In this document: piece after piece, positions 16,117-23,307 of the stretch | Position numbering within the stretch: the stretch's first letter is position 1 | Layout of the letters: the number at the start of each line of letters is the position of its first letter | NCBI GenBank assembly: GCA_903861445.1 | Contig: CAIOUK010000160.1 | Coordinates: forward strand, 1-25,855 | From: an uncultured Verrucomicrobia subdivision 3 bacterium | Lineage (GTDB): Bacteria > Verrucomicrobiota > Verrucomicrobiia > Limisphaerales > UBA11358 | Direction of reading: 5' to 3' | DNA: 25,855 bases | The notes under the pieces: model-generated | The model's database searches: none | What the model saw: only the letters and a program-made list of their open reading frames with translations | Told to the model about the DNA's origin: nothing | Program-made: the position numbers and the translations under genes

Positions 16117-16827
16117 ATGAAGCCGCATCCTAAAAAAATGAATACACCAGTTGAAGGGTTCAATGCTGATCCGGCGGCGCAGCCTTATGCCTCCGCCACC
16201 GCCGTGCGCGTGGTGATTGTGGACGATGATGAGTGGTTGCGCGCGAATCTGACGCAGGAGATTGGGCAGACCGCCGGTTTTGAAGTGATCTGTTCCTTCG
16301 GCACGGCGGAAAGCGCGCTGGCGGGTATTCCGGATTTGTCTCCGGACGTGGTGCTCATGGACATCAATCTGCCCGGCATGAATGGTGTCGAATGTCTGCG
16401 CCGGCTGAAAGTCGTCTGTCCCGAGTCGCAAATCCTCATGCTCACGGTTTACGAGGAAAGCGAGCAGATCTTCAAATCGTTGCTCGCCGGCGCGAGCGGC
16501 TATTTGCTCAAGCGCACCCTCACGCCCCAAATCATTGAATCCATCCGGCAGGTGCGGGGCGGCGGTTCGCCCATGACCGCGAACATCGCCCGGAAAGTGG
16601 TGCAATACTTCAACCAAATGGGCGACCAAGCCTCGGAATGTGAAAAGTTGACGCCCCGGGAACGCGAAGTGCTCGAATTGCTCGCCCGCGGGGACGCCTA
16701 CAAACAGATCGCCGACAAGCTCAACGTCAGTCTGGAAACCGTGCGGATGAACGTCAAGCATCTCTACACCAAGCTGCACGTCCACTCGCGCGGCGAGGCC
16801 GTCGCCAAATTGATGCCCCGAGGCTGA
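16117..16827 (+). CDS. NarL/LuxR-family response regulator
   Basis: The protein has 236 residues. A receiver domain spans about 28-145, with the acidic cluster Asp36-Asp38 in VIVDDDEW, phosphorylation site Asp82 in VVLMDINLPGMNG and Lys132 in YLLKRTL. A LuxR/GerE helix-turn-helix follows at about 170-232, with LTPREREVLELLARGDAYKQIADKLNVSLETVRMNVKHLYTKL. It is the likely partner of the upstream kinase, separated by 34 nt. The start ATG 16117 is the first in frame; ATG 16138 is an alternative, and the receiver domain begins later in either case. The N-terminal 27 residues are not part of a known domain. It is a likely binder of the dyads at 16083 and 16861, by inference. Confidence 0.95.
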   Translation: MKPHPKKMNTPVEGFNADPAAQPYASATAVRVVIVDDDEWLRANLTQEIGQTAGFEVICSFGTAESALAGIPDLSPDVVLMDINLPGMNGVECLRRLKVVCPESQILMLTVYEESEQIFKSLLAGASGYLLKRTLTPQIIESIRQVRGGGSPMTANIARKVVQYFNQMGDQASECEKLTPREREVLELLARGDAYKQIADKLNVSLETVRMNVKHLYTKLHVHSRGEAVAKLMPRG

Positions 16828-16860
16828 CGGCCGCCGATGAATCGGGTTCGTTGGTAGAAC

Positions 16861-16880
16861 ATACCCATGTTTATGGGTAT
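16861..16880. promoter_or_regulatory. 20-bp inverted repeat, copy 2 (upstream of the surface-protein gene)
   Basis: ATACCCAT (16861-16868), spacer GTTT, and ATGGGTAT (16873-16880) form a perfect 8-bp dyad. It lies about 40 bp upstream of a -10-like TATATT (16908-16913) and about 140 bp before the ATG at 17020. The dyad centre would be near -50 relative to a start around 16920, a typical activator position. It is nearly identical to copy 1 before the regulator gene. Confidence 0.62.
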
Positions 16881-16885
16881 GGGTG

Positions 16886-16913
16886 TGGACGTCAAATCTC
16901 GTTAGAGTATATT
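16886..16913 (+). promoter_or_regulatory. Candidate promoter with weak -35 box for the surface-protein gene
   Basis: TATATT (16908-16913) is a good -10 box. The -35 region at the right distance reads TGGACG (16886-16891, spacer 16 bp), a poor match to TTGACA. A weak -35 next to an upstream dyad is the usual arrangement for an activator-dependent promoter. Inferred by eye. Confidence 0.4.
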
Positions 16914-17019
16914 ATCACTATATCCCATGAGCAGTGCTGAACATTGTTTGCCATCGAACTATGTATTTCTGCTGGGCAGATTTTGCTCAACGGATGGTGC
17001 TTCTAACAAACTTGAATAT

Positions 17020-20000
17020 ATGATTACTAAATCCATCCGCCTTCACCGCTGGTTCGCCGGCTTCACCACTTTCGGTATGGCTGGTTTCGCACTGGCCATC
17101 AGCTTGCTGCTACCGGCAGGAGCGCCCGCTGCTACTATCATAGCCACAAACAACGCCGACATCACGTCTCCCACAACTTGGCCGGGCGGTGTTCCGATTT
17201 CGGGCGATGCCAATCTTTGGCAAACGAAGGGTTCGGGCGCGGGGGCGGCTCTGACTTGGCCTGGCACCCCGACTAACTTTACTTTTTACGGCCAAACGCT
17301 GGAGATTACGAACGGTGGCTCTTTGAACCACAGCTCGGCTTCCACGACCCAATACCACATTAATAATGTGATTTTGGATGCCGGTGGCAAAATAACCCAT
17401 GGGGCCAATTCGGCGTGGAATCTTGCCTTTGATGCCGATGGCAGCACCCACATGCTTCAGTTAAACGGCGGCACGATCGCTCTCGCCAACACTAGCACCT
17501 CGGACACTCTGATTTTTAGCAAGGTGAATTTGGCTGGCAGCGGCACCGTCACCATCACAAGGACTTTTGCGGCGACCAACATCATTGATTTTTCGGCGGC
17601 CACGGTGGACACCCATTTGTTCACCGGAATTTTCACTGTCACCAGCGGGGGTTTCACCACTAAACCAACCATAATTAACCTTCCGGCCATCATCGACTCC
17701 AATGAATCCTTTGAGCTGGACATCACCGACGGCAGCAGCCAATGGACGAATGTCAACAGCATTGCCGTGAAGACCTTGAAGCTATGGAACAACTCGTCCT
17801 CCACATTGGATACCATCGCCCCCGGCTCCTACACCGCTTCCAGCCTAGGTGCCAATTATTCCACCTGTTTCAGTCTGCCGAGTGACAGCACGCATACCAT
17901 CCAAGTGGGTCACTCATTAACCTATAACGCCAACGGCGGCACGGGCGCGCCGGCCTTCGCGTGGTGTAACGCTGCGGTGACGCTGGACAACGGAGCGGGC
18001 CTGACCTACGCCAATCACATCTTTAACGGCTGGAACACGGCGGCGGGTGGCACCGGCACGGCTTATGCCGGGGGCGCGTCGCTGACCCTTTCGTCGAACA
18101 CCACGCTGTATGCGCAATGGACGTTATTGACCGGCACCATCATCGGCCCGGCCACTTTCCCCGCCGCCATCGTTGCCATCTTCGGAACGGCTTCTAGCCC
18201 GACGAGTGTTTCCATCACCAGCTCCGGCACCCTCGGTAATATCATAGCCACGGCTCCTGCGGGCTTGGAGGTTTCCAGCGATGGTGTGACCTATGGCTCC
18301 ACGGCCACTAATCCTCCCGCCGGTGGCACCTTGTATGCCCGCTTGTCTGCCTCGGCGGCGTTGGGCACTTACAATTCACTCAATGTCGTCCTATCAAGTG
18401 CGGGTGCTTCGGCTGTCAACGTGGCAACGACTGCCAGCGGCAATATCGTGGCCACTCCGCACTGGGCGGTGGCAGCCAGCGGTAATTGGGGCACAGCGAT
18501 TAACTGGTTTGCCAGCACCATTGCCAGCGGCAGCGGGGACACGGCGGATTTCAGCCAAGTGGACATCACCAGTGACACGACGGTTCATCTGGACGCGAGC
18601 CGCACCGTTGGCAATTTGATTTTTGGCAACACGGATGTTGCCCCGGCGGCCAATTGGATTGTGGATGACAATGGCAGTGCGGGCACCAACATGCTGATGT
18701 TGGCCGGCGGCACGCCGACCATCACCGTCAGCAATCTCGGCAGCGGAAAAACGACGACCATCAGCGCCGTCGTGACGAACACGGTCAGCCTGACCAAGGC
18801 CGGTGCGGGCACGCTCGTGTTCAATCCCGGAGCGAACACGGACACGGTTTCAAATCTGCTAGTTTCCGCCGGCACCGCCCAAGTTGTCGGCGGCACGTTG
18901 ACGGTGAGCGCCTCGGGCACCCCTACCACGACGGCGACCACCACGAATGGTCTGGTCATCAGCGGCAGCAGCAGTGTGCTGACGGTGGCGGGCGGAACCG
19001 TGAACACCGTGGGTTATGTTTCTGTCAACAGCGGCGGCACACTCCAGATCAACAGCGGTGTTTTCAATGACACCTCGGCGGAACTCCTGATCGCTTATGG
19101 CGGTGCAGGCACCGTCACGCTCAACGGCGGGACGCTGAACGTCAATGTCTTGCGCGTCACGCAATCGGCGGGCGGCGGCACGGTCAATCTCAACGGCGGC
19201 CGCTTCCAATTGAATTCGTTCGATTTTGGCAACAACAACAGCGTTGGCACGGTGAATTTCAACGGGGCCACCGTGCAGGCCAAAATTTCCACGGCCAGCT
19301 TCACTTTTGTCACCAACAACCTCACTTACAACGTCTCGACGAACGGGCTGGTTTTTGACAGCCAGACCAATAACGTGACTATCGGTTCGCCGCTGGTCCA
19401 TCAGTCAGCTCTGGGCGCGACGACGGATGGTGGCCTGACCAAGCTCGGTGCCGGCACGCTGACGCTCACCAATGTCAACACCTACAGCGGCGCAACATTT
19501 GTTACGAACGGCACGCTGGTCTTGGGCGGCGGCGCGTTGATCACCAACACGCCGGTCATCACGGTGGCAAGCAACGCCGTCTTCGACGTGTCCAGTTTAA
19601 GCAGCGCCTTCACGCTGGCGCAAGCGGCCAGCCAGACTTTGAGTAACAGCGCGCCGGGGGCAATTATCCGGGGCACGAACAATTGTAGCGCGGGCACGCT
19701 CGCGCTGGTGTATGATGGCAAGACGCCGTGTTTCGCGCAGACCAACGGCGGGATGACGTTGTCGGCGGGAACGACGATCAAGATTAAAAAAACCGGGGCG
19801 CAACTCGCGGCGGGCAGTTACACGCTGATCACAAATACGGCGACGGGGAATCCGGGCTTTGTGGCGGGCGCTGTGAACAGTGCGGTGACGGTGGATGGCA
19901 ATGGCGCCAGCGGGACCGCCACACTGGCGGTCGTCAACAACCGGTTGGTGCTGACCGTGGCCGGCGGCGGTGCACCGGGCAATTTCAGCGGCATCAGCTT

Positions 20001-20199
20001 GAGCGGGACGGGGCTGACGTTGAGCGTGACGAACGGGCCGGCGAATGGGGTGTGGACGCTGTTGGAGAGCACGAACTTATTGTTGCCGGTGAGCCAGTGG
20101 TGGACAAACTGGACGGGAAATTACGACGCAAGCGGAAGTTTGACGACGAACATTTTGAACGTGGCGACGAATCCAGCGGCGTTTTACCTGCTGAAATAA
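17020..20199 (+). CDS. Secreted autotransporter-associated beta-strand repeat protein with Ig-like and InlB-type repeats
   Basis: The protein has 1059 residues and is rich in Thr, Ser, Gly, Asn and Ala. An in-frame ATG exists at 16927, but it would leave a 31-residue polar stretch before the signal peptide and almost no untranslated leader. ATG 17020 is therefore chosen, giving a signal peptide ending near PAGAPAAT. One Listeria-Bacteroides (InlB B / Flg_new) repeat lies at about 300-367, from LTYNANGGTG to TTLYAQW. An Ig-like beta-sandwich follows at about 370-480. Parallel-beta-helix repeats fill about 490-960. They include LTKAGAGTLVF and the canonical PATR unit LTKLGAGTLTLTNVNTYSGA at residue 806. 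The last 65 or so residues are a compact domain ending in AAFYLLK. No autotransporter barrel and no PEP-CTERM tail is visible. It is probably a surface or extracellular protein with unknown ligand. Confidence 0.85.
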   Translation: MITKSIRLHRWFAGFTTFGMAGFALAISLLLPAGAPAATIIATNNADITSPTTWPGGVPISGDANLWQTKGSGAGAALTWPGTPTNFTFYGQTLEITNGGSLNHSSASTTQYHINNVILDAGGKITHGANSAWNLAFDADGSTHMLQLNGGTIALANTSTSDTLIFSKVNLAGSGTVTITRTFAATNIIDFSAATVDTHLFTGIFTVTSGGFTTKPTIINLPAIIDSNESFELDITDGSSQWTNVNSIAVKTLKLWNNSSSTLDTIAPGSYTASSLGANYSTCFSLPSDSTHTIQVGHSLTYNANGGTGAPAFAWCNAAVTLDNGAGLTYANHIFNGWNTAAGGTGTAYAGGASLTLSSNTTLYAQWTLLTGTIIGPATFPAAIVAIFGTASSPTSVSITSSGTLGNIIATAPAGLEVSSDGVTYGSTATNPPAGGTLYARLSASAALGTYNSLNVVLSSAGASAVNVATTASGNIVATPHWAVAASGNWGTAINWFASTIASGSGDTADFSQVDITSDTTVHLDASRTVGNLIFGNTDVAPAANWIVDDNGSAGTNMLMLAGGTPTITVSNLGSGKTTTISAVVTNTVSLTKAGAGTLVFNPGANTDTVSNLLVSAGTAQVVGGTLTVSASGTPTTTATTTNGLVISGSSSVLTVAGGTVNTVGYVSVNSGGTLQINSGVFNDTSAELLIAYGGAGTVTLNGGTLNVNVLRVTQSAGGGTVNLNGGRFQLNSFDFGNNNSVGTVNFNGATVQAKISTASFTFVTNNLTYNVSTNGLVFDSQTNNVTIGSPLVHQSALGATTDGGLTKLGAGTLTLTNVNTYSGATFVTNGTLVLGGGALITNTPVITVASNAVFDVSSLSSAFTLAQAASQTLSNSAPGAIIRGTNNCSAGTLALVYDGKTPCFAQTNGGMTLSAGTTIKIKKTGAQLAAGSYTLITNTATGNPGFVAGAVNSAVTVDGNGASGTATLAVVNNRLVLTVAGGGAPGNFSGISLSGTGLTLSVTNGPANGVWTLLESTNLLLPVSQWWTNWTGNYDASGSLTTNILNVATNPAAFYLLK

Positions 20200-20226
20200 G
20201 GTCCGCGACGGATTGGTCATAAATAT

Positions 20227-21066
20227 ATGTTTCACAACCTTTGCCAACGCCGAGTGCTACAGAAATATTTTTGTAGAGCGTTCACGCTGATTGAGCTGCT
20301 GGTGGTCATCGCCATCATTGGTATTTTGGCAGCTCTGCTGCTGCCCGCCTTGAGCAAGGCCAAACAAAAGGCGAAAGCCATCCAATGTCTCAGCAACATG
20401 AAGCAGATCGGACTGGCCACCCGGATGTATGTGGATGACTACAACGGCTATTATGTTTGCTATGGAGTGAGTGCCACGAATTCGACCGCCGCCAATTATC
20501 CCACTCATGCTACGGATCCAAATTTTATATGTAATGCCACCACCGTAACTTATTGGCCGGATATTTATCGGTTTCTAAAATACATCCCCGCGAATAATGC
20601 CTTTAATTGTCCCTCCCTGATTTTGGATGCCACCGCGAGCGCGGTGGGGTCGGATAGCAAAAATCAACCGCTTGGTCTCGGTATCTGTTATGGTGACAAA
20701 TTTTGTTTAGCTGGTTTAAATACCTGGTTAAAGGAAACCTCAGTGCTACACCCTGCATCATTCCTTTGTTTTGGGGATGCGGGCGACCCGGCCAATGCTA
20801 ACGACCTGTCAAATCAAGACAATTGGGCTGAGAACAGCTTTGTCGTCGGCGGCGGCAGTTGTCTCTTGCGAGATATTGAAACCAACGCACTCCCCGCTGG
20901 ATTACCCGCCGGCACTACCCCATTTACGGAAGTTTCCGTGCCGCGTCATAATCAAAGACTCAATGCCGCATTTGGTGACGGTCATGCGGAGGCCATGAAA
21001 AACAGCCAGCTCGGCTGGGGCTTGACGACGACTGATCCAAACGCACTTTGGTCCACAACACATTAA
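20227..21066 (+). CDS. Type II secretion/pilin-like protein with H-x9-DG ending
   Basis: The protein has 279 residues. FTLIELLVVIAIIGILAALLLPALSKAK (18-45) is a prepilin N-terminal methylation signal plus hydrophobic helix. Cleavage is expected before Phe18, although the residue ahead is Ala (CRA-F) instead of the usual Gly, which is odd. The C-terminal part carries PRHNQRLNAAFGDGHAEAM, the H-x9-DG motif common in the many pseudopilin-like proteins of Verrucomicrobiota, Planctomycetota and Lentisphaerota. It lies 27 bp after the surface-protein gene on the same strand. Several Cys in the globular part suggest disulfides outside the cytoplasm. Role unknown; likely surface or secretion-associated. 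Confidence 0.88.
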   Translation: MFHNLCQRRVLQKYFCRAFTLIELLVVIAIIGILAALLLPALSKAKQKAKAIQCLSNMKQIGLATRMYVDDYNGYYVCYGVSATNSTAANYPTHATDPNFICNATTVTYWPDIYRFLKYIPANNAFNCPSLILDATASAVGSDSKNQPLGLGICYGDKFCLAGLNTWLKETSVLHPASFLCFGDAGDPANANDLSNQDNWAENSFVVGGGSCLLRDIETNALPAGLPAGTTPFTEVSVPRHNQRLNAAFGDGHAEAMKNSQLGWGLTTTDPNALWSTTH

Positions 21067-21168
21067 GACTATGGCAGTGTTTCAGCATAGCTTGAGAAGC
21101 TTATATGAAATTGGAATTTACGTCTGACCGGTCAAAAATCCGACTGTTCCGTCGGCGTGAGAAGCTGT

Positions 21169-21385
21169 CTGCCGGCCTTGAGCAAGGCCAAGACCATCAG
21201 TTTACCATTGCGGTATGGAATGCGGGCGATTGCCGGGTGGTGCCCCGCTACTCTGGTCTTGTAAATTCAGCGTGGGGGATGGTCATGCCGAGACCGTCAA
21301 GAATAGCTCATTGGGCTGGCAAAATCCTGTGACCGGCATGCCTTATCAAACGAACAATGCAGCGGTAAAGTGGTATTTTAATTAA
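21169..21385 (+). pseudogene. Decayed remnant of a second pseudopilin (H-x9-DG) gene
   Basis: The stretch from 21169 reads LPALSKAK and matches the end of the pilin helix of the intact gene (20341-20363) at 22 of 23 bases. Within about 110 bp it runs into a stop. Shifted into another frame, 21266-21385 reads FSVGDGHAETVKNSSLGWQNPVTG and ends with KWYFN and TAA. That part aligns with FGDGHAEAMKNSQLGWGLTTT of the intact neighbour. The start codon, most of the helix and the whole middle domain are missing and the two ends are in different frames, so this is a broken paralogue. An apparent reading frame at 21105-21332 crosses it and is not a real gene. Confidence 0.75.
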
Positions 21386-21661
21386 GTTTTGCAACTCCAC
21401 CACCCCGCGCCTGAAAATATTTTCTCCGCCGGTGTAGGCGGAAACTGTCTGAAGCGGAGGGCAACCTCGCCGTTCCCCGCCATCCATTGGCACCTTGGAA
21501 TTTCCGTCCGGAAACTTTCGTGTGGAAAATTTCTCCAGTTTTGTAATTCCAGACTTTTTTCGAATTGACCGGTTAGATCAAGTTTGCACTTTCTTGTTAA
21601 GTAAAAAGCAATTTTTGAGAAGCCTGAAGCGGCCATTCCGCGTGAAATAGGAGCGTTGACG
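21386..21661. other. Non-coding gap upstream of the complex I operon
   Basis: These 276 bp hold no convincing gene on either strand. The region turns AT-rich from about 21520, as expected of a promoter region. A TTGACC lies at 21565-21570, but no good -10 box is at the right distance. A ribosome binding site AGGAG is at 21649-21653. No strong intrinsic terminator for the pilin region was found. Confidence 0.5.
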
Positions 21662-22039
21662 ATGGCTCCCAATCACAATCCTTATCTCGTCCTGCTGCTA
21701 CTCGCCGTGGCGGCGGTGGGATTCGCGCTGACGCCGCTCGCGGCGGCGTGGGCATGGGCGCACTTCTTCTCGCCAAACAAGCCGGGCAAGGACAAGAACG
21801 CGATTTACGAATGCGGCCTCGAATCCAAGGGCGACGCGTGGATTCATTTTCGCGCGGAATACTATCTTTACGGCATCATCTTCCTGGTGTTCGACGTGGA
21901 GACGATTTTCCTGCTGCCTTTCGCGGTGTCGTTCACGACTTTGCCGGTCGGCGCGTTCGTGGCGATGGTGATTTTTCTCCTGCTCCTGGTCGAGGGGTTG
22001 GTCTGGGCGTGGCGCAAAGGATTTTTGAACTGGAAATGA
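21662..22039 (+). CDS. nuoA: NADH-quinone oxidoreductase subunit A
   Basis: The protein has 125 residues with three membrane helices, normal for NuoA. The diagnostic part is the segment around KNAIYECGLESKGDAWIHFRAEYYLYGIIFLVFDVETIFLLPFAV. It holds the conserved Cys loop and the acidic FDVE of the second helix, near the quinone cavity. AGGAG at 21649-21653 sits 8 nt before ATG 21662, which decides the start against the in-frame TTG at 21656. It is first of a compact nuoABCD-I-H operon. Confidence 0.96.
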   Translation: MAPNHNPYLVLLLLAVAAVGFALTPLAAAWAWAHFFSPNKPGKDKNAIYECGLESKGDAWIHFRAEYYLYGIIFLVFDVETIFLLPFAVSFTTLPVGAFVAMVIFLLLLVEGLVWAWRKGFLNWK

Positions 22040-22045
22040 TTTGCC

Positions 22046-22657
22046 ATGATTGACGAAGGCCTGAAAAGCGAACTCCAGAAACAAGGCGTCTATGTGACGA
22101 CCTTGGAAGATTTGTATAACTGGGGCCGCGCGAATTCCGTGTGGCCGCTGACGTTCGGCCTTGCCTGCTGCGCCATCGAAATGATGGCGGCGTCCATGGC
22201 GCGGTTTGACCTCGCGCGGTTCGGCGCGGAAGTGTTCCGGCCCTCGCCGAGACAGGCGGATTTGATGATTGTTGCTGGCACCGTCACGAAGAAGATGGCA
22301 CCGCTGGTTGTGCGGATTTACAACCAGATGCCGGAGCCGAAATACGTCATCGCGATGGGCGCGTGCGCGATTTCCGGCGGGCCGTTCAAGCAGGGCTACA
22401 ACGTGCTCAAAGGCGTGGACCGCTATCTGCCGGTGGACGTGGCGATTCCCGGCTGCCCGCCGCGGCCCGAGGCGCTGATCCATGCGATCATGACGCTACA
22501 GGAAAAAATTCTGGCGCAAAAACTCACCGGGCCGGGTCGCCCGCGTCATCTGAACGCCGACGTGGCGAGCGAATTTCCCGTGCCAACCTATGGCCCGCAC
22601 GATTTGGAGCCGTCCAAAAATTCCGAAGTCTGGCATCCGCCGCTCATCAAACGTTAA
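22046..22657 (+). CDS. nuoB: NADH-quinone oxidoreductase subunit B
   Basis: The protein has 203 residues. NuoB carries the terminal [4Fe-4S] cluster N2 that passes electrons to quinone. FGLACCAIEMMAA provides the tandem Cys41-Cys42, Cys107 lies in GACAISGGPF and Cys137 in PGCPPRPEAL, giving the four cluster ligands. The C-terminus has a polar extension beyond the core (about 165-203). It starts 6 nt after nuoA, and nuoC starts 2 nt after its stop. Confidence 0.97.
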   Translation: MIDEGLKSELQKQGVYVTTLEDLYNWGRANSVWPLTFGLACCAIEMMAASMARFDLARFGAEVFRPSPRQADLMIVAGTVTKKMAPLVVRIYNQMPEPKYVIAMGACAISGGPFKQGYNVLKGVDRYLPVDVAIPGCPPRPEALIHAIMTLQEKILAQKLTGPGRPRHLNADVASEFPVPTYGPHDLEPSKNSEVWHPPLIKR

Positions 22658-22659
22658 CC

Positions 22660-23307
22660 GTGGAAACGCTCGAACAAATCAAAGCGCGCCTCGAAGCCGC
22701 GCTGCCGTCCGCGAAGATTGAAATCGTCGCGAACGAATGCGCTGCCGGCGAACGCTCGCTGCTCGTGGATGCCGCCAGCGGTTTTGCCGTGGCGAAATTT
22801 CTTCGCGATGACGCGCAGTTGAAGTTGGATTACTGCTCGAATGTCACCGGCGTGGACTGGCCGGACAAGGAACTCACCGAAAAAATCAAGGTGAAGCAAG
22901 TCGTGGACGGCGTGGAAAAAGAAGTCGAGGAAGTCAAAAAAACGCTTCGCCCCGGATTTCTCGAAGTGGTTTATCACCTTTATTCAATGGGGTTAAAGCA
23001 CGGTCCGGTGGTTTTGCGGATGCGCACGGAAAATCGTGCAGACAAGACGCATCTGCCGTCGCTAACTCCGCTCTGGCGCGGCGCGGAATTTCAGGAGCGC
23101 GAGGTTTACGATCTTTACGGCGTGATTTTTGACGGTCATCCCGACCTGCGCCGGATTTTGATGTGGGACGAATTTGTCGGTTTCCCGATGCGCCGTGATT
23201 ATGTCGCGCCGGATGATTTTGAATACGAACCGACGCCGCACGACGAAGTTTTGGTCGAGGCGAAGAAGCATTATCCGGCCGAGCCGAAAGCGGAGGTGAA
23301 ACCGTGA
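22660..23307 (+). CDS. nuoC: NADH-quinone oxidoreductase subunit C
   Basis: The protein has 215 residues. The frame is open upstream through nuoB, but GTG at 22660, two nt after the nuoB stop, starts a sensible sequence (METLEQIKARLEAALP). NuoC signatures are the segments LEVVYHLYSMGLKHGPVVLRMR, PSLTPLWRGAEFQEREVYDLYGVIFDGHPDLRRILMWDEFVGFPMRRDY. A charged insert (KIKVKQVVDGVEKEVEEVKK, about 75-95) interrupts the usual N-domain. NuoC is a peripheral arm subunit pairing with NuoD. Its stop overlaps the nuoD start (GTGA). Confidence 0.94.
   Translation: METLEQIKARLEAALPSAKIEIVANECAAGERSLLVDAASGFAVAKFLRDDAQLKLDYCSNVTGVDWPDKELTEKIKVKQVVDGVEKEVEEVKKTLRPGFLEVVYHLYSMGLKHGPVVLRMRTENRADKTHLPSLTPLWRGAEFQEREVYDLYGVIFDGHPDLRRILMWDEFVGFPMRRDYVAPDDFEYEPTPHDEVLVEAKKHYPAEPKAEVKP

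Noticed and set aside
16089..16133. Tiny frame starting inside dyad copy 1 (MFMGIAKS...); copy 2 has a similar one at 16867
   Set aside because: Both begin with the same codons only because the dyad contains ATGTTTATG. After that they differ and have no ribosome binding site, so leader peptides are not supported.
18585..19325. Minus-strand frames opposite the beta-strand-repeat protein
   Set aside because: The Val/Pro/Thr-rich translation is the antisense of the repeat-coding DNA, not a separate gene.
17900..19600. Repetitive DNA that might suggest a tandem repeat or CRISPR array
   Set aside because: The repeats are degenerate protein repeats inside one open frame; there is no constant direct repeat with unique spacers.
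21105..21332. 75-residue frame in the pilin remnant
   Set aside because: It crosses two misframed pieces of a broken pilin-like gene and does not itself encode the family motifs.
22363..22659. Upstream extension of nuoC
   Set aside because: It lies inside nuoB in another frame and has no resemblance to NuoC.
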